From an uncultured Christensenella sp. (lineage in GTDB: Bacteria; Bacillota; Clostridia; Christensenellales; UBA1242), in NCBI GenBank assembly GCA_905207515.1, contig CAJLLK010000032.1, positions 1 to 9,736 of the forward strand: a DNA stretch of 9,736 nt, given 5' to 3'. Within the stretch, counting starts at the first letter, position 1; each line of letters begins with the position of its first letter. The notes under the pieces are model-generated. The model saw only the letters and a list, made by a program, of their open reading frames with translations, searched no databases and was not told the DNA's origin. A program made the translations under genes and the position numbers. Below, piece after piece: positions 7,939-9,736 of the stretch.

Positions 7939-8835
7939 ATGGGACTTTTTAAAAAGATAGGCAATGCGCTCAAAAAAACGCGAGAAGCTTGGGCAAGAAA
8001 AATTGACGCACTTTTGAGCCACGGTGAAATCAATGACGAACTTTTTGATGACCTTACTGACATTTTGATTTCTTGCGACATTGGTGTCAAGGCTTCACTT
8101 GAAATTGTTGAAGAGCTGAGACAAGAGTGTCGAAAACAAAAGGTTCGAAAGGCAGAAGCTGTCAAAGGAACGCTCAAACAGATTTTGATAAGTTATTTTG
8201 AGGATGCTCCAAAAATCGAAATTGAATATCCAGCCATAATCACAATCATCGGCGTGAACGGAGTTGGAAAAACCACCACAATCGGAAAACTTGCCAACTA
8301 TTTCAAAAATCAAAAAAAGACGGTCACTCTTGTGGCTGGCGACACATTCAGAGCCGCGGCATCTTCTCAGCTCAACGAATGGGCGACAAGAACCAAAACG
8401 AGAATAATCAAACACGCTGAAGGTGCAGATGCCGGTGCGGTTGTTTTTGACGGAATTGCCAGTGCAAAAGCAAATAACACAGATGTTTTGCTGGTGGACA
8501 CTGCAGGCAGGCTTCACACAAAAACAAATCTTATGGCAGAGCTGAAAAAAATTGAAAAAATCATCGACAGAGAATATCCACAGGCGCATAAATATAACTT
8601 CATTGTTTTGGATGCAACCACTGGGCAAAACGCTCTTTCGCAAATCAATGCTTTTGATGAATATTGCAAGATTGATGGAATAATTTTGACAAAGCTGGAC
8701 GGAACAGCAAAGGGCGGCGTGATTATTTCAATTGAAAAGGAATATAAACTTCCGGTTGTGTTTGTCGGAACAGGCGAAACAATGGACGATTTGGAAAAGT
8801 TTAATCCAAAAGAATTTGTGGAAGAATTGTATTAG
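7939..8835 (+). CDS. ftsY: Signal recognition particle receptor FtsY
   Basis: SRP receptor GTPase that docks ribosome-nascent chain-SRP complexes at the membrane and pairs with Ffh. The 298-residue protein is essentially the NG domain, preceded by a short basic, amphipathic N-terminal helix (MGLFKKIGNALKKTREAW) that can bind lipids; the acidic A domain of E. coli FtsY is absent, as usual in Gram-positives. GTPase motifs are complete: P-loop GVNGVGKTTT at 105-114, the GDTFRAAASSQL insertion-box segment, DTAGR at 187-191, TKLDG at 251-255 and the closing GTGETMDDLEKF. A strong AGGGGAG precedes the ATG, nine bases after the smc stop. It is the last gene of the operon: a terminator follows, whereas in Bacillus this position is followed by ylxM and ffh. 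Confidence 0.97.
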   Translation: MGLFKKIGNALKKTREAWARKIDALLSHGEINDELFDDLTDILISCDIGVKASLEIVEELRQECRKQKVRKAEAVKGTLKQILISYFEDAPKIEIEYPAIITIIGVNGVGKTTTIGKLANYFKNQKKTVTLVAGDTFRAAASSQLNEWATRTKTRIIKHAEGADAGAVVFDGIASAKANNTDVLLVDTAGRLHTKTNLMAELKKIEKIIDREYPQAHKYNFIVLDATTGQNALSQINAFDEYCKIDGIILTKLDGTAKGGVIISIEKEYKLPVVFVGTGETMDDLEKFNPKEFVEELY

Positions 8836-8884
8836 TTATGCAAAAAATCATTGCATAATACACAATATATGGTGTAGTATGCAA
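8836..8884. repeat. Three-arm overlapping inverted repeats after ftsY
   Basis: Starting at the base after the ftsY stop codon, TTATGCAA (8836-8843) is perfectly complementary to TTGCATAA (8851-8858) across a 7-base spacer. The same middle arm, extended to 13 bases (8851-8863), pairs with 8872-8884 at 12 of 13 positions (one A-G mismatch) across an 8-base loop. Arms 1 and 3 therefore compete for arm 2, and TATGCAAAAA occurs as a direct repeat at 8837-8846 and 8878-8887. It could be a tandem operator, an RNA with alternative hairpins, 3'-end protection of the operon mRNA, or the remnant of a small repeat element. No known family is recognised. Confidence 0.6.
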
Positions 8885-8908
8885 AAACAAACAACACAAA
8901 ATCACAAC

Positions 8909-8939
8909 AAGACACATCAATTTGATGTGTTTTTTCTTT
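8909..8939 (+). terminator. Intrinsic terminator ending the plsX-ftsY operon
   Basis: ACACATCA (8912-8919) pairs perfectly with TGATGTGT (8923-8930) around a 3-base loop. Flanking A-A-G can add three further pairs with the T run. The hairpin is followed by a T tract 8931-8939 interrupted by one C, with more T-rich sequence to about 8958. It lies 73 bases after the ftsY stop and before the sigma gene, so it most likely ends the upstream operon. Confidence 0.85.
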
Positions 8940-8960
8940 GTCCGTTTTTTCTTTTTTTAA

Positions 8961-8989
8961 GCAAAATTTGACAAAATCCGACATACATA
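8961..8989 (+). promoter_or_regulatory. Candidate promoter for the sigma factor gene (type uncertain)
   Basis: Two readings overlap. A perfect TTGACA at 8968-8973 looks vegetative, but 16-18 bases downstream only poor -10 matches exist (CTTTAT, TTTATA), and they would start transcription inside or after the ribosome binding site. Alternatively CATACATA at 8982-8989 matches 7 of 8 of the Bacillus SigE -10 consensus (CATACAnT), with GCAAAAT at 8961-8967 matching 5 of 7 of the SigE -35 at a 14-base spacing. Its start would fall near 8996, which is tight. Bacillus sigK is known to be transcribed by SigE, which makes this attractive but unproven. Confidence 0.28.
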
Positions 8990-8996
8990 TCTTTAT

Positions 8997-9001
8997 AGGA
9001 G
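8997..9001 (+). promoter_or_regulatory. Ribosome binding site of the sigma factor gene
   Basis: AGGAG lies five bases before ATG 9007. It supports translation from this ATG, which includes the hydrophobic N-terminal extension in the product rather than starting nearer the conserved FPKP segment. Confidence 0.85.
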
Positions 9002-9006
9002 TTTTT

Positions 9007-9736
9007 ATGATTTTTGAAAGTTTTGCATATTTTATCAGCCGAATTTGTTTGTTTTCCAATTTTATTGACACGGTGCAAGGTTTTCCAAAGCCTTATTCTT
9101 TGGAAGAAGAACGCGAACAATTTAGAAAGATGAAAATGGGAGATAAAAAAGCAAGAGAAAACCTTATCAGTCACAACTTGAGACTGGTGGCACACATTGT
9201 CAAAAAATATACCAATTCGCTTGAAGCTGACGATTTGCTCTCTGTTGGAACGATTGGGCTTATCAAAGCGATTGACACTTTTGATTACAAGAAAAATGTT
9301 CAACTTTCGACTTATGCCGCTCGTTGCATTAACAACGAAATTTTGATGCTTATTCGTGCCAACAAAAAACACAAAAATGTGGTTTCTTTGAGCAGCTTGA
9401 CCACAAACAGTGACGACGACAAAGATTTGGAACTGAAAGATGTTTTGGCGTCTGACGACGAGGAGATTTTTGACCAAGTGGAAAACAGTTTGATGTTGCA
9501 GAAAATCAAAAAAATCATTGAACAAAAATTTGACGAGCGAGAGAAAAAGGTCATCAAGCTTCGCTATGGCATCGACTGCGAAAAAGCAATGACGCAAAAA
9601 GAAGTTGCTGAAGTTTTGGGCATTTCGCGCTCTTACATTTCTCGAATTGAAAACAAAACATTGAAAATTATCAAAGAAGAAATCACAAATCAAGAAGAAA
9701 AGGCACTTGCGATTGAACAAAAATTTTTAAAAGACG
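9007..9736 (+). CDS. sigK: Sporulation-type RNA polymerase sigma factor, SigK-like (3' end outside window)
   Basis: Sigma-70 family subunit directing RNA polymerase to a special promoter set; in Bacillus SigK drives late mother-cell sporulation genes. The 243 visible residues remain open at the window edge. Seen: a hydrophobic, aromatic N-terminus (residues 1-24), then GFPKPYSLEEE and HNLRLVAHIVKK (56-67), closely resembling Bacillus SigK; region 2 (about 52-118) including SVGTIGLIKAID and STYAARCINNEI; a divergent acidic linker; region 4 (about 162-222) with the helix-turn-helix T196-E215 containing ISRSYISRIE, which fits SigK better than SigE (ISQSYISRLE). The FPxP block starts at residue 26, close to its place in Bacillus pro-SigK, so the N-terminus may be a cleavable pro-sequence. 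The Glu/Gln/Lys-rich tail already exceeds the Bacillus length. The sigma family call is certain; the SigK subtype is likely; a sporulation role is inferred. Confidence 0.87.
   Translation, partial: MIFESFAYFISRICLFSNFIDTVQGFPKPYSLEEEREQFRKMKMGDKKARENLISHNLRLVAHIVKKYTNSLEADDLLSVGTIGLIKAIDTFDYKKNVQLSTYAARCINNEILMLIRANKKHKNVVSLSSLTTNSDDDKDLELKDVLASDDEEIFDQVENSLMLQKIKKIIEQKFDEREKKVIKLRYGIDCEKAMTQKEVAEVLGISRSYISRIENKTLKIIKEEITNQEEKALAIEQKFLKD

Noticed and set aside
8851..8880. Promoter reading of the dyad: TTGCAT with TAGTAT 18 bases apart, and a similar match on the other strand
   Set aside because: The -35 matches only 3 of 6, and the forward and reverse matches are by-products of the inverted repeat.
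8879..8971. Possible 30-residue leader peptide starting at the ATG in arm 3 of the palindromic region
   Set aside because: It has no ribosome binding site upstream, it is read through the terminator hairpin and T tract, and its composition follows the T-rich DNA.
8917..9720. Minus-strand open frame of 267 codons opposite the sigma gene
   Set aside because: It has Phe/Asn-rich antisense composition and runs through the terminator, while the plus strand over the same bases encodes a clear sigma factor with a good ribosome binding site.

Overview
The window is a compact, AT-rich chromosomal stretch (roughly 40% G+C, judged by eye) from a low-GC Gram-positive bacterium, most likely a clostridial-type Firmicute. 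This rests on gene order and protein style: phosphotransacetylase-acetate kinase, then L32, PlsX, RNase III, Smc and FtsY in the usual firmicute order, strong AGGAG-type ribosome binding sites, an FtsY without the long acidic N-domain, and a sigma factor of the sporulation SigK type. No species can be named. I see no mobile element, CRISPR array, tRNA or rRNA. All eight recognised genes lie on the plus strand and no non-coding gap exceeds 171 bases.

Layout: (1) 41-2268, pta and ackA, overlapping by ATGA, the acetyl-CoA to acetate ATP-generating pathway; no promoter or terminator of their own is visible. (2) 2269-2612, a small self-contained unit: a near-consensus promoter starting four bases after the ackA stop, a short leader with a palindrome, rpmF (ribosomal protein L32) and an intrinsic terminator. 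(3) 2626-8835, one probable operon with its own promoter: plsX (phospholipid synthesis), rnc (RNase III), smc (chromosome condensation) and ftsY (membrane protein targeting). Gaps between genes are 19 bases or less, or the genes overlap. (4) 8836-9006, an intergenic region with three mutually complementary arms followed by an intrinsic terminator. (5) 9007 to the window end, a sigma factor most like SigK, still open at the right edge, with a hydrophobic N-terminal extension like the Bacillus pro-SigK pro-sequence.

Taken together this is a growth and cell-envelope housekeeping block (acetate energy metabolism, ribosome, phospholipid, RNA processing, chromosome, secretion) followed by a putatively developmental regulator. 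Compared with the common firmicute arrangement, the DUF177 gene (yceD) before rpmF and acpP between plsX and rnc are absent here. I found no convincing new biological system. The parts that deserve a second look are the three-arm palindromic region between ftsY and the sigma gene, and the pro-SigK-like N-terminus with an ambiguous promoter.
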